Below, piece by piece: positions 11,495 through 22,334 of a DNA stretch of 64,000 bases. Position 1 is the stretch's first letter; the number at the start of each line of letters is the position of its first letter. A program made the position numbers and the translations under genes. Source of the DNA: Vandiemenella viatica (taxonomy: Eukaryota > Arthropoda > Insecta > Orthoptera > Morabidae); the NCBI GenBank assembly GCA_031002005.1, contig CM061919.1:33073088-33137087 (forward strand), read 5' to 3'. Under the pieces are notes generated by a model that saw only the letters and a list, made by a program, of their open reading frames with translations, ran no database searches and was not told the DNA's origin.

Positions 11495-12282
11495 AACTTA
11501 ACCATAATATCCACTAAAATTTCTGATAGAAAAGCAAAGCTTCAATCACGTGCAAATTAATACATTCCTTGCATCGCGATATAAACTTGATCCCAAATCT
11601 TCACAGGTTCTGACACATTTCTTTCTTAATACCTATGATGAAGGTCGATATTTTAACGGCTAAGAAAGCTTATAGCGGCTGAAATAATGACTCCAGCAAG
11701 AACGAAGGATGCTATAAATAAACCTTAACAACTTAAGCTATGCCATGTAATATTTCATTGTGGTTTAGGCCGTATATATCACGAACATTTGCAACTTCTT
11801 TCATTTGAACCATGTAATGTTTCAGTTAAAAAAAAAAAAAAAAACGGATAATTAATATGCCAATTTAAACGCACACAGTTTAAATTAAAAAAAACTAAAT
11901 TATTCATGCCTTCTGCGTTAACGTCAAATGCCACTTGTAATTCTGATCCATGCTAGTTATACTCTAACCAAACTTTTCGCAGCACTGATGCTCGAAATAC
12001 AAAGCTTTTATCTTACAATATCTATGGACAAAGAATTTAAGGAATACTTCAATACATAAGCATCCAATGATTGATATATAGATTTTAACGCAATACATAC
12101 TTTTATTTCAGTGTTATGTGAGTTAATTTATTCACTGTTGCTTGGAAATGATATTAAATAACGCGCACTCCCACAAATAATATCGTAAAGCATGACGTCA
12201 TAGCGCAACGTCATAAGTTGACGTCACCGCGTGACATGACGTAGGTGCGACAACGCTACATCTTGTGTATTATACTAATAGA

Positions 12283-12549
12283 TATAAAGTAATTGCATGA
12301 GAGAACAAGAGAGAGTAGCTCTATGAGCTCATATATTTCAGGCAGGGATAATTTCTTGTGCTTTAGTAAGTTGTATTTTATAATTTGAACAGTGTCTATG
12401 ATTGGAATATTTGTATAAAGATTAACAATATCTAGGGAAGCTCGCCTGGCAGTGGTGGGTATGGTGATGTTTTTAATATTCTCTATTAGCTGATGGCTCT
12501 TTTTCACTGTGTATGTATTTACAAATGTATAGTTATTATCAACCAACAC
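12283..12549 (-). pseudogene. PLE reverse transcriptase, N-terminal fragment
   Basis: The minus strand encodes VDNNYTFVNTYTVKKSHQL and then the motif A region ASLDIVNLYTNIPI. It ends at the Helitron boundary in LSCNYFI, the position where uninterrupted PLE proteins continue into the fingers/palm segment seen at 8967. It is cut at its 5' side by LTR element 2 and has no intact start. The last codons before the next stop (12282-12256) belong to the Helitron end, not to the PLE. Confidence 0.8.
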
Positions 12550-13003
12550 ACACCGGGTTTAACTTGTGCAGTAATAGTTTTATTAACACGAGACTATTTC
12601 CACCAACGCGAACCACCAGGCAAAAGATTCTTCTCGGAACATTAGGTTTGTAAAGATAGTGATGATAATCTTTCTTCACTGTATCCCATTACCACAATCT
12701 CGATTTAATATAATGCTGTTCTTCTTTTTTTCTATTTCTGACTTCTTACACTTCCTTCAGAGTTTATATCAGTTTCTCACACATTATCATATTACTCCCT
12801 TTCCATAATCAACCTTCTCTCATTCTCCAACTTTTTTCAACAACCAACCATCCTCCAACCTTCTTTTTTTTTCTCTCTCTCTCTTACTTCTGAGATAATC
12901 CCCCCCCCTGCGATATTACAACACCTGAAAATATCGATCTTTCCATCTGTGTTCTTATACATCAATATTGTTCTTTTACCGTATTTCTCACTCTGGTGTT
13001 ACA
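12542..13003 (-). repeat. 3' LTR of LTR element 2
   Basis: 462 bp, pyrimidine-rich on the plus strand, aligning end to end with 15366-15842. Confidence 0.8.
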
Positions 13004-13724
13004 TCCCAACCGGTCCGGATTGATGAATGATGGGCTTGACAAAGCCCAAAACTTCGTCATGAAATAAAATCTTTTCTAAATTACTAACACCTGAACCTAA
13101 ATCACATAAAATGAACATCTGGTATAATATGTAAAAATAAATACCTGGTGGTTGCGTGGCTACATTTTATCACATTAAGTCATAGATTCCGTAATTCTAA
13201 GTCCAAAAATAGAAAATTCGGCACAAATTTAAAAAAAAAAATCAGAACCTGAAAACACAAAAATATGAAGAAAAAACCACACAAAAATCAGAACCAGAAT
13301 CTACAACCATACCATGAAAACCCGAATCAAATCAAACTTCTAATCATTTTCCATTTCCACAGTCATTCGTACCTGGGAAGGAATGCGTATATGTAGGTAG
13401 CATCCTATACAGAAAGTCGACAACAACTACGGCAGAGTAAATACACTGCAAAATGATTCACGTCTTAACAGGCTTTGATCTTTACGCCAACAAATACACT
13501 TGGTCCTAGCCAATCACTCATTCAAACACTAAGTATGTGCGAACACACACCACTGCACACGCAAACAATAAGCGCAAACTGACATAGCATGTCATGCAGT
13601 GGATAGTGGGTATCTTTGGAAAATACAACCAAAATATATTACGACTCCCAAAGTCAAAGACATAAAGAAAGAGTCCTTCCACCTGGCGAAGCAAACGTTG
13701 TTGCCGACATCGGACAAAAATTAA

Positions 13725-14597
13725 CTACCGCTTCTTGCTGCATCTATTCCACTTTGCTTTCATTCCTCTTTCTTTCTTCTTACAGGAATTCCTTGCTTCA
13801 CCAAATAAAATTAACTTCCATTTCTTTTGATTTTTCCATCTCGGTTTCTTTCTAATTCCTCCATTTATATCCACGCACATTCTCCACAAAGTGGAGTGCT
13901 CTACACAGTTTCGTCTCTTATGAATAACTTCTTCACTTCCATAAAGTGCTTGAAGTTTTAGGCCTTCCACTAATGAATCGGATTCCTCCACTATCATAGC
14001 GTGTTCCACTTCGGGTTTTGCTTCCTGCAAAATTTCAGCCTTTACTTCATTTGTCTCCTTAAAAGCTTCACCCTCTTCGATGATTGTTACTTGCTGTCCT
14101 TCATCCTCTTCTGTATTCATTATTATCTCTTTTGATGTAACTTTGTCACCATATTCTTCTAAAGTCGTCTCCCGAAATTCTTCTCCCCTTCGATGATTGC
14201 TTCTTGCTGTCTTTCACTATGAATATATTCCATCCCTCAATCCGCTCGACTCTTTTCTCAAGGGTTTCCGTGTTCTGGTGCAAGAGCCTGTTTCCTGTTC
14301 CAAATCAGAACGATGCTGGTTCAGTTTGGAAGAGATTTCAATATTTTGTCGAACACAAAGTTCCCCATAATGGGTCAGTTCCTCTTTAAATTGCCCTAAT
14401 TTTGATTCAACCGAATTTTGAAGAGACCCAATCCTCCCCTCTAATGACTTTTGAGAGGCAATATTATTTTTCTTTACTTCCTGAAAGGACCTCACAACTC
14501 TTTCCTGAAATGCGCGAAGCATGTCTGCAACCGACACATCACTATGCTCAGGAATTTCCTCCTGTGCAATTGTAACCCCTTCTGATTGACTATTCAT
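13725..14597 (-). pseudogene. Gag-like ORF of LTR element 2
   Basis: One minus-strand frame runs from the ATG at 14597 (MNSQSEGVTIAQEEIPEHSD) to 13725. It is broken only by two adjacent stops near 14216. The first 125 codons contain VADMLRAFQERVVRSFQEV and LEGRIGSLQNSVESKLGQFK, a heptad-like amphipathic pattern predicting a coiled coil. The second part is acidic (EDEGQQVTIIEEGEAF), ending in a basic tail (KKKERGMKAKWNR). No zinc knuckle is seen. By position (first ORF after the leader) it is the gag-like protein. Molecular function is not known. Confidence 0.5.
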
Positions 14598-15365
14598 TTT
14601 ACCAAGAACAATATTAAGCTATACTGAAAAAAAAAGGAACAACACCAGCACTACAAACTATGCAAAGCTACTCTTTGAATACACAAGCACTTTCCTAAAC
14701 AGTGAAAAAAAATCTATGGTTCAAAAGAAAAAATTTATTTCCTTGTCTTTTATGACAAGGCTAATCTGTCATCACTGATGACAACAAGATTACATACCAT
14801 GTCAAAGAATTTTTTTCTTCCTTTTTTTCAGCAAGAGAAAATGTTTAGGGCGGTAATTGCTAGTCACCTTGCGCGCGCATCAATAAAAAAATGGTCTTTC
14901 TTTCCTTTTGATGAGACGTAACCGCTATCTGGAATGCTTGGACTATTATTCCCGCTCAGCAATGGCTCCACCCACGCAGACCCACGCCGCCAAGGAGTCG
15001 TCGCGCCCCGTTTTCACTGTTTCAGCTCCTGTGTCGACTGAGTATTTCCTTCAGCCGCCACCATGAGCCACCATCGTTGCGAATAGAGTAGCCTTCGCTC
15101 AACGTCTCTACTATCCTCCGCCTTCTAAGACTCGGTTTATGGTCACTGACCTTCAGTTCGTTGTAGCTACTTATACTCTCGACAATTGTGGTTTGTCTTA
15201 ACACGGATCCCTTTTCTTTCACCACTTATCTTTTTAGCGCGTTTTCTTGCTAATTACACTGTTCGTAATTTCTACTTTTAACCACACCGTTCCTGTCACG
15301 GTAAAGCCATGAAACAAAGTAATACTTGGTGGAATAATAAACAAATCAACACATAAACCAAATGT

Positions 15366-15842
15366 ACCAACACACACGGGGTTTAACTTTTGCAGTAATA
15401 GTTTTACTAACACGAGACTATTTCCATCAACGCGAACCACCAGACAAAAGATTAGACAAATCAGACATTTTCTCCGAAGATTAGGTTCGTACAGATAGTG
15501 GTGATAATCTTTCTTCACTGTATCCTATTACCACAATCTCGATTTCACATAATCCTGTTCTTCTTTTTCCTATTTCTGACTTCTTACACTTCCTTCATTG
15601 TTTATATCAATTTCTCACACATTATCATATTACTCCCTTTCCGTAATCAACCTACTCACTTTCTCTAACTTTTTTCAACATCCAACCAATGTCCAACCTT
15701 CTTCTTTTTTTTTTCTCCCTTACTTCTGAGATAATGCCCCACATGTCTGCGATATTACAACACCTAAAAATATCGATCTTTCCATCTGTGTTCTTATACA
15801 TTAATACTGTTCTAACACCGTAATTCTCACTGGGGTGTTACA
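15366..15842 (-). repeat. 5' LTR of LTR element 2
   Basis: 477 bp partner of 12542-13003. Differences are scattered substitutions plus a short insertion near 15455. Confidence 0.8.
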
Positions 15843-15994
15843 GGGGGCTTGAGCTAATTTTGTTGGGGGGTTGGGGGTCCTTGAGTCGGGGAAAGGTAGG
15901 GCTAAAATAGGATGGGGGTTCGTGGTTCTATGACACCCCTCACCCCCTGAATCCAACACTGCTTGTGGTTGTTCCTGATATGCCACTGAACCTG

Positions 15995-16596
15995 TGGAAT
16001 ATTCCTGGTGGAAAACATTTGCCATCTGAAAGTCACCACAGAGAAGCTCTAACCTTCGACTGAGCCACCGCAATGTTTTAACTGATAATTATTTGGCCAC
16101 ATGGCTGATTATTGCAGAATGCAATTAGTCTGCGTGAAATATTCAGGTCCACATGACTCTAACAACTGCATATTGCTCCACTACGTGTATCAAATGTAGG
16201 GATAACCATGTACTTAGCTACAGGGGTTGCAGTGCCTACAAGAGGGCATGAGACTGTCGTCATGGCCTCATCACAGCATGAGAAAATCTGAACAAAAGGG
16301 AACAGACAACAAGATGGGCAAGAGTCCTCTACTAAACCCATTTGTGGCAGAAACAAAAGAAGGAGAGAAATACCAAACCAGTCAGCAACCATACTGATGG
16401 CCACTCCTTCGCACAAACAGTGCATGGTAAACATCTGGAAAAACCAACTATCACTCCTAATGCACCTACTCCATCGATGCAGGCAGCAGTGAGCACTGCT
16501 GACAAACCGCGAAATGTCGCAGCTAAGGAAAAACCCACTCAGTGCATTAAGCAGCCTACAGCCCCAGCACTGGCAGTATTTGGAATCTATGCTGAA
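15995..16596 (+). pseudogene. LINE B ORF1 remnant (zinc-knuckle protein)
   Basis: Around 16068-16165 the plus strand reads QCFN**LFGHMADYCRMQ followed by CVKYSGPHDSNNC. This matches the paired zinc knuckles of jockey-type ORF1 proteins (C-x2-C-x4-H-x4-C, then C-x2-C...H...C), with two codons of the first knuckle mutated to stops. Downstream, 16342-16596 is open and carries the hydrophilic tail (HSFAQTVHGK, then Thr/Pro-rich). It ends at the TA where the mariner inserted. The protein would bind element RNA. Confidence 0.6.
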
Positions 16597-16598
16597 TA

Positions 16599-17914
16599 TG
16601 ATGCGTATTTTTTAAGTAAGTACCGTTTTGTCACACCGTGGCTGCAGCGCTACGATCGGTGTTCCGTACATGCGCACTGGGTACCTGCATCTCTTGCTAC
16701 GCACTGACGCCATTATAGTCCAATTCTTCCTTGTTTACGTTGTTCACTGAGTGTTTAAGATGCCTCCGATAAACGCGAGTCCTGCCGACTGTGAAGTAAG
16801 GGCTGTTATAATATTTCTTTGTACTAAAAGCCTAAAACCGATCGATATTCATCGTGAGATCTGTGAAGTTTTTCGGACAAAAAATTATGAGTGATGGAAT
16901 GGTGAGAAAGTAGGTGAGAGCATTTAAAGATGGCCGCACAAATGTGCATGATGAACAACGAAGTGGGCGTCCTTCGGTTGTTAGTGAAAGTTTGGTGCAG
17001 AAAGTGGACAATAAGGTGAGAGAAAACAAACGCTTTATGATTTCCTCCTTGTGTGTTGACTTTCATAATATTTGTCGTAGTGACCGAGTACTTGAATTAC
17101 CGAAAATAGTGCTCACGTTGGGTACCGAAAATGTAATAGGATGTGCACAAAACCAAACGTTTAGGCAGTGCATTGACTTTTCTTGAGTGGTACCACAACG
17201 ATGGTGATGATTTCTTAAGCCAAATTGTTACGGGCGATGAGACATGGGTGGCCTATGTCACACCTGAGTCAAAGCAACAGTCCATGGAATGGCGGCATTC
17301 AGATTCACCCAAAAAGTGAAGTTCAAGCAAACGATTTCTGCCCGGAAAATCATGTGCACAGTTTTTTGGGACAGAAAAGGAGTATTGCTTGTGGAATTTC
17401 AGCCTCGTAATGAGACAATCAATGCAGCAGCTTATTGTGAGACATTGAACAATCTGCGCCATTCAATCCAGAACAAAAGACGTGGCAAGTTGAGCAAGGG
17501 CATCGTTTTGTTGCATGACAATGCCCCCACATGTGGCTAATCAGACCAAAGATCTCATCACATCTTTTCGATGGGAAACTCTAGATCATCCTCCTTACAG
17601 CCCTGATGTGGCGCCCAGTGACTACCATCTGTTCCTGCACTTGAAGAAACACCTGGGCGGTCAGCGTCTTGAAGATGATAACGAAGTCAAAACAGTTGTG
17701 ATGCAGTGGTTAACAAGTCAGGCGGCAGACTTCTATGAGGAGGGTTTTCAAAAACTGGTACTACGTTATCACAAGTGCCTCAATATTGAAGGGAATTATG
17801 TAGAAAAGTAGAGTAAGGTACAGGCTTTCATGTAAAAATAAAATTATTGATGTATATTTGCACGTCTTTTTTAATTTCAAAACGGTAGCCTACGTACTTA
17901 AGAAACATGCCTCG
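16599..17914 (+). mobile_element. mariner-family DNA transposon
   Basis: Size (1.3 kb), TA flanks (16597-16598 and 17915-17916) and matching terminal inverted repeats define a mariner. The left end begins TGATGCGTATTTTTTAAGTA; the right end, reverse-complemented, begins CGAGGCATGTTTCTTAAGTA. Both continue to ACCGTTTTG. It carries a defective transposase and lies within ORF1 of LINE B. Confidence 0.85.
16760..17811 (+). pseudogene. mariner transposase (D,D34D), frameshifted
   Basis: The ATG at 16760 opens MPPINASPADCEVRAVI. The frame then shifts near 16886, has a TAG at 16910-16912, and shifts again several times. Recognisable blocks: helix-turn-helix RSGRPSVVSESLV; first catalytic Asp in GDETWVAYVTPES (near 17235); second in LLHDNA (near 17515); third in YSPDVAPSDYH (near 17620). 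Counting across a one-base deletion at about 17525 gives 34 residues between the second and third Asp, the mariner D,D34D signature. The C-terminus is complete (YVEK, stop at 17809-17811). The protein is inactive as encoded. Confidence 0.85.
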
Positions 17915-17916
17915 TA

Positions 17917-18960
17917 TGTTAATCAGCCTAACTCAATGGACAGGCGAGATGACTACGAGTATCAATGACATGTTGATGACTGCCCTTACCAAAAAAAAAT
18001 TCCCTTGTACCGCCCATCATGGATAGATGGCTGCATATCCATACCTCACATTCTGTACATAGAATGCTAACTGAATCAATACCTAACTTCCGTAATTTCA
18101 CCAGTTTCTTAAGGAACAAAACACTGATATATCTCTTGTCAGGTAGACATACATAAAGCCAGAATTGCATGCCATGGTTGCAAATTATAATAGTAACAGA
18201 AGAGATATTCTCACTGCTGTCAGCGGCATTGCCCTCTATATCAAAAGAGGAATTCCACTCCATACAATTCCACCTCCATCCCTGCAACTCATTGAAGCAG
18301 TTGGCATTTCAGCCTACTAGCCACTATGGCGGCATTTCTTGGAAGCTGAATTTACATTATTGGCATCCATCTGTTGTAGTCTTTTAATTGGGGGGGGGGG
18401 GGGAAACTGAAGTGCTAAGCACACAGACTGGCACTGCAAAATCACCAATCAAGCCTCTGCATGCCCAACGGACACAGTATATGTTTGGGCACCTGAAAAA
18501 CCTACATACTATCCAAGTGGCAATGGCAGTCTCAATATCCTTGATGTACTGATCTCCAAGAGCATTACAGGATATTTTGCAGCTTCTACTATGAATGTAT
18601 GTCATCCGATCATCTACGTGTTATAGTTGAAGTTGGTGCACTTTCCTGGCAGTTGGCAGATAGGCCTACCTTTGAGTTTTGGAAGACTGACTGGAGGAAG
18701 TACAGGTGCTACTTTCCAATCGATGGTAACTTTGATGAGCCCCTAGAATTTATTGAGAGCACCGTCAAAAATATCGCTATATCTACGATAACAATGCAGA
18801 CTTGCCTTGCTTCTTCTCCACATGTTACACTGTTCCTGCTTGCTGTGATTCACCCCAACAACCGGGTTGCTAAGGAGTGGAGGCTCACTAGAAACCCAGC
18901 AACTAGAAAGTTGTTAAATCGCATCCAGTGGGAGCTGAAGGTGTCTATCAAATCATCGAT
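17917..18960 (+). pseudogene. LINE B endonuclease remnant
   Basis: The plus strand after the mariner shows the end of ORF1 (TQWTGEMTTSINDML), then endonuclease-like segments: LKEQNTDISLV near 18110, GIALYIKRGIPLHTI near 18225, and PSLQLIEAVGIS near 18285. From 18599, SSDHLRVIVEVG corresponds to the SDH motif. It is followed by the FEFWKTDWRKYR and KLLNRIQWELKVSI linker typical of jockey elements. A run of 13 G at 18391-18403 separates the halves. Multiple stops and frameshifts are present. Confidence 0.65.
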
Positions 18961-19103
18961 ATTAGGAGTGGGAAGCCTGCGTCTCGATGCCTCTTCTGGA
19001 TGATGGAACACACTGATCGCAGACCTGTTGGTTCACCAAGAATCGGAGTAGAATTCCATCGCTGAGAGGTGAGCAAGGCATTAATTACCTCTCTATAGAC
19101 AAG

Positions 19104-20548
19104 ACAAATGCAATGGCGGAAGTGTTCGAAAGAAATTTTCAACCATCTCAAGGAAACACCGAACAGGTGACTATCGTGAACTGTCTTCTGAATGCTCTCC
19201 TGAAGGCAGAAGAGCTTGTCACTCCTCAGGAAATCCTTAGCTGTGAAGCTAAACTGTATTGGCATAAAGCCCTGGGTCATGTCCAGATTGGAAATATGCA
19301 CCAGAAAAACATACCACAGTAGGAGCGGGTTACCTAGCTAAATTTTTTAAAGCCATTATTTAGACGTAGGCATACCCACATCAGTGGAGACATGCCAAGG
19401 TGGTCCCGGTCCATAAGAGTGGGAAGTACTCTAAATGGCCACAAAATTACTGCCCTATCAGCTATCTCCTGTTCAGGTGTCTACACCATCAATCAACTAT
19501 TCCCCACCATCAACTATGGTTCTGATGTGACCACTCGACCATCCAACAGCTGATGAGAGTGACAGAGAATGCGACGCATGAAATCAACTATGAGGAATAT
19601 TGTGGCCATGTTCTTCTAGACATATCACGAACCTTTGATTATGTCTGGTACTTGGGGCTCCTGATTAAACTATATTACCTCAGGTTCCAACCTCATTTAA
19701 TCAATTTGCTTAGGTCGTATCTTGAGGGCAGACTTTCTATGTATGAGTTGGTGCAGAACCTTCATCTTGAAGACTAATCATGGCTGGAGTACCACAAGGT
19801 TCAGTGTTAGGACTGGCTCTATACTCACTCTACACTGCTGACGTGTGGGCTCAGCCAATGGCCCAAACTGCCACCTATGCTGATGATATAGTGTACTTTA
19901 CCCGCAACACAGCAGGGCAGTCACCACCTCGTACCTGCAGGAAGTTCTGCAGAAGACATTAGCTTGAGTTAGTTGGTGGTGGATTGAAATCAACTCCACC
20001 AAAACTCAAGAAATTATGCCCAGAAGATTGGGACCTTGTCAGCAAATTAAGCCTAACCTTCAGCTCCAATTAAATGGGAAAATCATATCATGAGCCAGTA
20101 CAGTCTACTACCTGAGTGTGATACTGGGCATGCACACATAGAAGATATTCGGAAAAGAGCTAGTTCCAGACTAGAAGCCCTGTATACAATATTGATCAGG
20201 GATGGCGATCTCACAGCATCTACAGGTGTGCGACTTTACTGCTCACTGGTCAGGGTGAAACTCAAGTATTCTTGTCCAGTGGAGGGATACGAGGCCATGA
20301 TACATCATCGCCACATGTAAGCAATTGAAAATAAAGCTCTGAAGAGAGCCCTACATCTTGGAAAAACATTTCCTATGTCTGCCCTTCATGAAGCTGCAAA
20401 TTTACCAATGTTGAAAGATCAGTTCTGTGAGCTTGCGAAAAAGTTCTACAAACAAACTCATGAATCTAAAAATCCATTGGTTAACATGGTTGGGAATTAT
20501 CTGATGGATATTGGACCGCATAACCGTCCACTGATGACGTTTGAATAA
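19104..20548 (+). pseudogene. LINE B reverse transcriptase remnant
   Basis: Successive plus-strand pieces give AMAEVFERNFQP (19110), AKVVPVHKSGKYSKWPQNY (19395), HVLLDISRTFDYVW (19610, motif A), LAGVPQGSVLG (19780, motif B), ATYADDIVYFT (19870, catalytic motif C) and IRKRASSRLEAL...GVRLYCSLVRVKL (20145 onward, thumb). The YADD box is intact, but the frame is interrupted by at least six stops or shifts. Assignment to the jockey clade is from the ORF1 and linker style. Confidence 0.75.
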
Positions 20549-20879
20549 GAAATTCACCTGTATCAAGACGTACCAGATGAGACGACATGTCACATTGACC
20601 ACCAATACGAGGAAATGTTAAACAATCAAAACTTCCATCATACCCTGCCTGTTACTATAAGGCAGTTAAGGTTTAAGAGTAACTAATTTTAATACCATCC
20701 ATTAGACGACGCCAGTGTCGCAAAGTACTTGCTTGTTACTAATTGCGACTGGAGCCAATAGATGTAGCATTGTCTCTTTTTATCAAAGCAATATTTCTGG
20801 AATAATTCACAAAATAACAAATCTCTTCCATTATAATTCTAATGTTTTTCAATTTCTATACTACATTTTTTTACACTCA

Positions 20880-21193
20880 TTTAGAAATACCTAATTATTT
20901 CTAAATAAATCAATACTGATCATGGTGTAAACTTTTTCGAAATATTTTTTTATTTCTACGTATCTACATTAATAACTTAAAACTTGAGCAATTACTATTA
21001 TCCGAAGACTGCAGATTCGTTAGGTCAAAATTCAGATAAGTTTAATTCAACTATAAGGCGAAAAATATCACGGAACATTACCAGAACACAATAACAAAGA
21101 TTCTATTCTTTACAATCAATCCAGCAATATAATAACTAACCCAAAGAATGATAATAATAAAACTAGGTGGGCCATTTAATTAGTAATATGACA
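20880..21193 (-). mobile_element. LTR copy of LTR family 3, flanked by ACTCA
   Basis: 314 bp, TGTCATATTA (minus, 21193) to TATTTCTAAA (20880). It aligns with the split copy 26260-26464 plus 28274-28391. Both flanks carry ACTCA (20875-20879 and 21194-21198), the pattern of a solo LTR with a 5-bp duplication. The expected terminal CA has mutated to AA. Alternatively it is the 3' LTR of the gag-bearing element on its right and ACTCA is coincidence; no polypurine tract is seen beside it. Confidence 0.65.
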
Positions 21194-21622
21194 ACTCATT
21201 CCAGGTATAGGATGAAGTGGGACACCACCGGTCGACCGTTTGATCTCGATACTTTCAAAAGGTTAGGGCATCCTAAGCCTTTGTCTTGGGTAACTCAAAA
21301 CATACTTTTATACAATATTCCACAAGCTAGTTGTACAAGGTAATCAGTGGTGGTTGGAATTAATACTAGCAGCTATTTATGTACAATTATAGAGTTAAAC
21401 AACCAAACAAACAAAAAAATTCATAGGATTACTTACTTAGTATCATACCCCAGCTTCCATTTAATATATACAACGCCCAACTGGATACAGGTAAATGGCT
21501 CATCAAATTATGGTAATGACATATTATTAAGCTCAATTTAAAGAACAACAGGTTATATCTAACAACAAATAGAAAATTATTTACATGTGCTTGTTTACAG
21601 GTGCTTATTTGGAGGTTTTATT

Positions 21623-22334
21623 TTAGCCAATCCCTTTTCGTTCCCTGATTTTTGTTCTATCTATCCAAACGATTAAACCAATTCTTCTTCCACCCCTTCC
21701 AGACCAGCTACTCTTCTTAATAGATACACTTTCTTGTTCACTCTTCGATTCATACTTCAATTTCCTTTCTCTTTTCCACTGATTCTTGATCTCCTCTTCA
21801 CCTTTCCTAACAACGGGTTTCTCCACAACCTATCGTCCAAGTTTTGTGAAAATTACCCCTTCCACTTCAATCTCCATGATGTCCTGTTGATTCACGGTTG
21901 AATATTCTAATTTGATCATCTGTTCAATTGGTTCATCCACCAATTCACAGATTTGTTCATATTCTCCCAAGATATCTTTTTCTTCTTCTATCTTGCTATC
22001 ATAGTTTTTAACTTCTTCTGTTTCTGCCATCCTCTTCATATCAGCTGCTTCACTGCAACGCATAATGTTCACTTGAGGTAGTCCAATTTTGCTACCCACA
22101 GTTTTTTCCTTGTTCTTCATTCATCTCTTGTTTGATGGTTTTTTCTTGCCTTTCAATCTCTTCAGTAAATTGTTCAACTTTATTCTCCAGGCTTAGTAAT
22201 CTTTCATCTAATTTAGCCGTGATGCCAGCCATTAGAGCCTCTCCGCTTCCATGAACCTTGGCTTTAATATTGTTCTGAAAGATGTATAACCTCTCTTCCA
22301 GGTTGCTGTTGTTCTCTGACATTTTTGCTTCCAA
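21623..22334 (-). pseudogene. Gag-like coiled-coil ORF of LTR family 3
   Basis: The minus strand encodes, from 22334, MEAKMSENNSNLEERLY, then KLDERLLSLENKVEQF, a heptad-rich coiled-coil segment. After a frameshift near 22095 an acidic region follows (EEVKNYDSKIEEEKDIL, EYEQICELVDEPIEQ). After one stop at 21830 there is a very basic tail. The layout (coiled coil, acidic middle, basic end) is the same as in LTR element 2. It lies downstream of an LTR with an adjacent primer-site-like TGG, so a gag-like protein is the best guess. No nucleic-acid-binding knuckle is visible. Confidence 0.45.

Larger units (their letters stand above)
8968..12282 (-). mobile_element. Non-autonomous Helitron
   Basis: On the minus strand the element begins TCTATTAGTATAATAC at 12282 and ends with a hairpin (CCCGTC loop GACGGG, 8997-8980), 8 nt, then CTAG at 8971-8968. 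This meets the Helitron rules: a 5' TC, a 3' hairpin a few bases before CTRR, and insertion between host A and T with no target duplication. The host A|T here is ATA|TTC within the PLE frame, which is restored exactly by excision. No Rep/helicase protein is encoded. The interior consists of AT-rich modules repeated up to three times (near 9200, 10250 and 11680), a minisatellite, a solo LTR and one short ORF. Confidence 0.85.
7651..12549 (-). mobile_element. Penelope-like element (PLE), split by a Helitron
   Basis: The minus strand carries two parts of one Penelope-like retroelement: 12549-12283 (upstream RT) and 8967-7651 (RT palm, linker, GIY-YIG endonuclease and 3' region). The 3.3 kb between them is a Helitron. 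Removing it joins NYFI to FNNKIY with no base gained or lost. The 5' end of the element is missing where LTR element 2 begins near 12542; the 3' end adjoins LINE A. PLEs encode a telomerase-like reverse transcriptase fused to a GIY-YIG nuclease and insert by target-primed reverse transcription. Confidence 0.85.
12542..15842 (-). mobile_element. Non-autonomous LTR retrotransposon 2 (gag-only)
   Basis: Direct repeats at 12542-13003 and 15366-15842 flank 2.4 kb. In minus orientation each begins TGTAACACC. The 5' copy is followed by TGGTACATTTGG, a possible primer site overlapping the repeat end. The only long frame is gag-like (13725-14597). No pol domain is present. Outer flanks (PLE on the left, G-rich sequence on the right) show no target duplication, so one end may have been rearranged. 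The start sequence resembles LTR element 1, but the repeats do not align, so it is a different family. Confidence 0.75.
15950..20770 (+). mobile_element. Decayed jockey-like LINE (LINE B), interrupted by mariner
   Basis: Plus-strand remnants occur in the correct order for a jockey-clade element: an ORF1 zinc-knuckle region, the ORF1 tail, endonuclease, a basic linker, reverse transcriptase with YADD, and thumb. Every segment is broken by stops and frameshifts, so the copy is old. A mariner sits in the end of ORF1 (16599-17914). Limits are approximate: the 5' side fades into G-rich sequence after LTR element 2, and the 3' UTR ends before 20880. Confidence 0.8.

Noticed and set aside
17928..18287. 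119-codon minus frame
   Set aside because: Antisense to the LINE B endonuclease remnant, whose motifs are recognisable on the plus strand.
18391..18403. G-run as G-quadruplex regulatory site
   Set aside because: A simple homopolymer within a dead LINE; a similar G run at 31836 also lies in repeat debris, with no associated gene.
21820..22130. Acidic, coiled-coil protein as a host gene
   Set aside because: Lies downstream of an LTR and primer-site-like TGG in the right orientation and matches the layout of other gag-like ORFs here; no splice or transcript signals.
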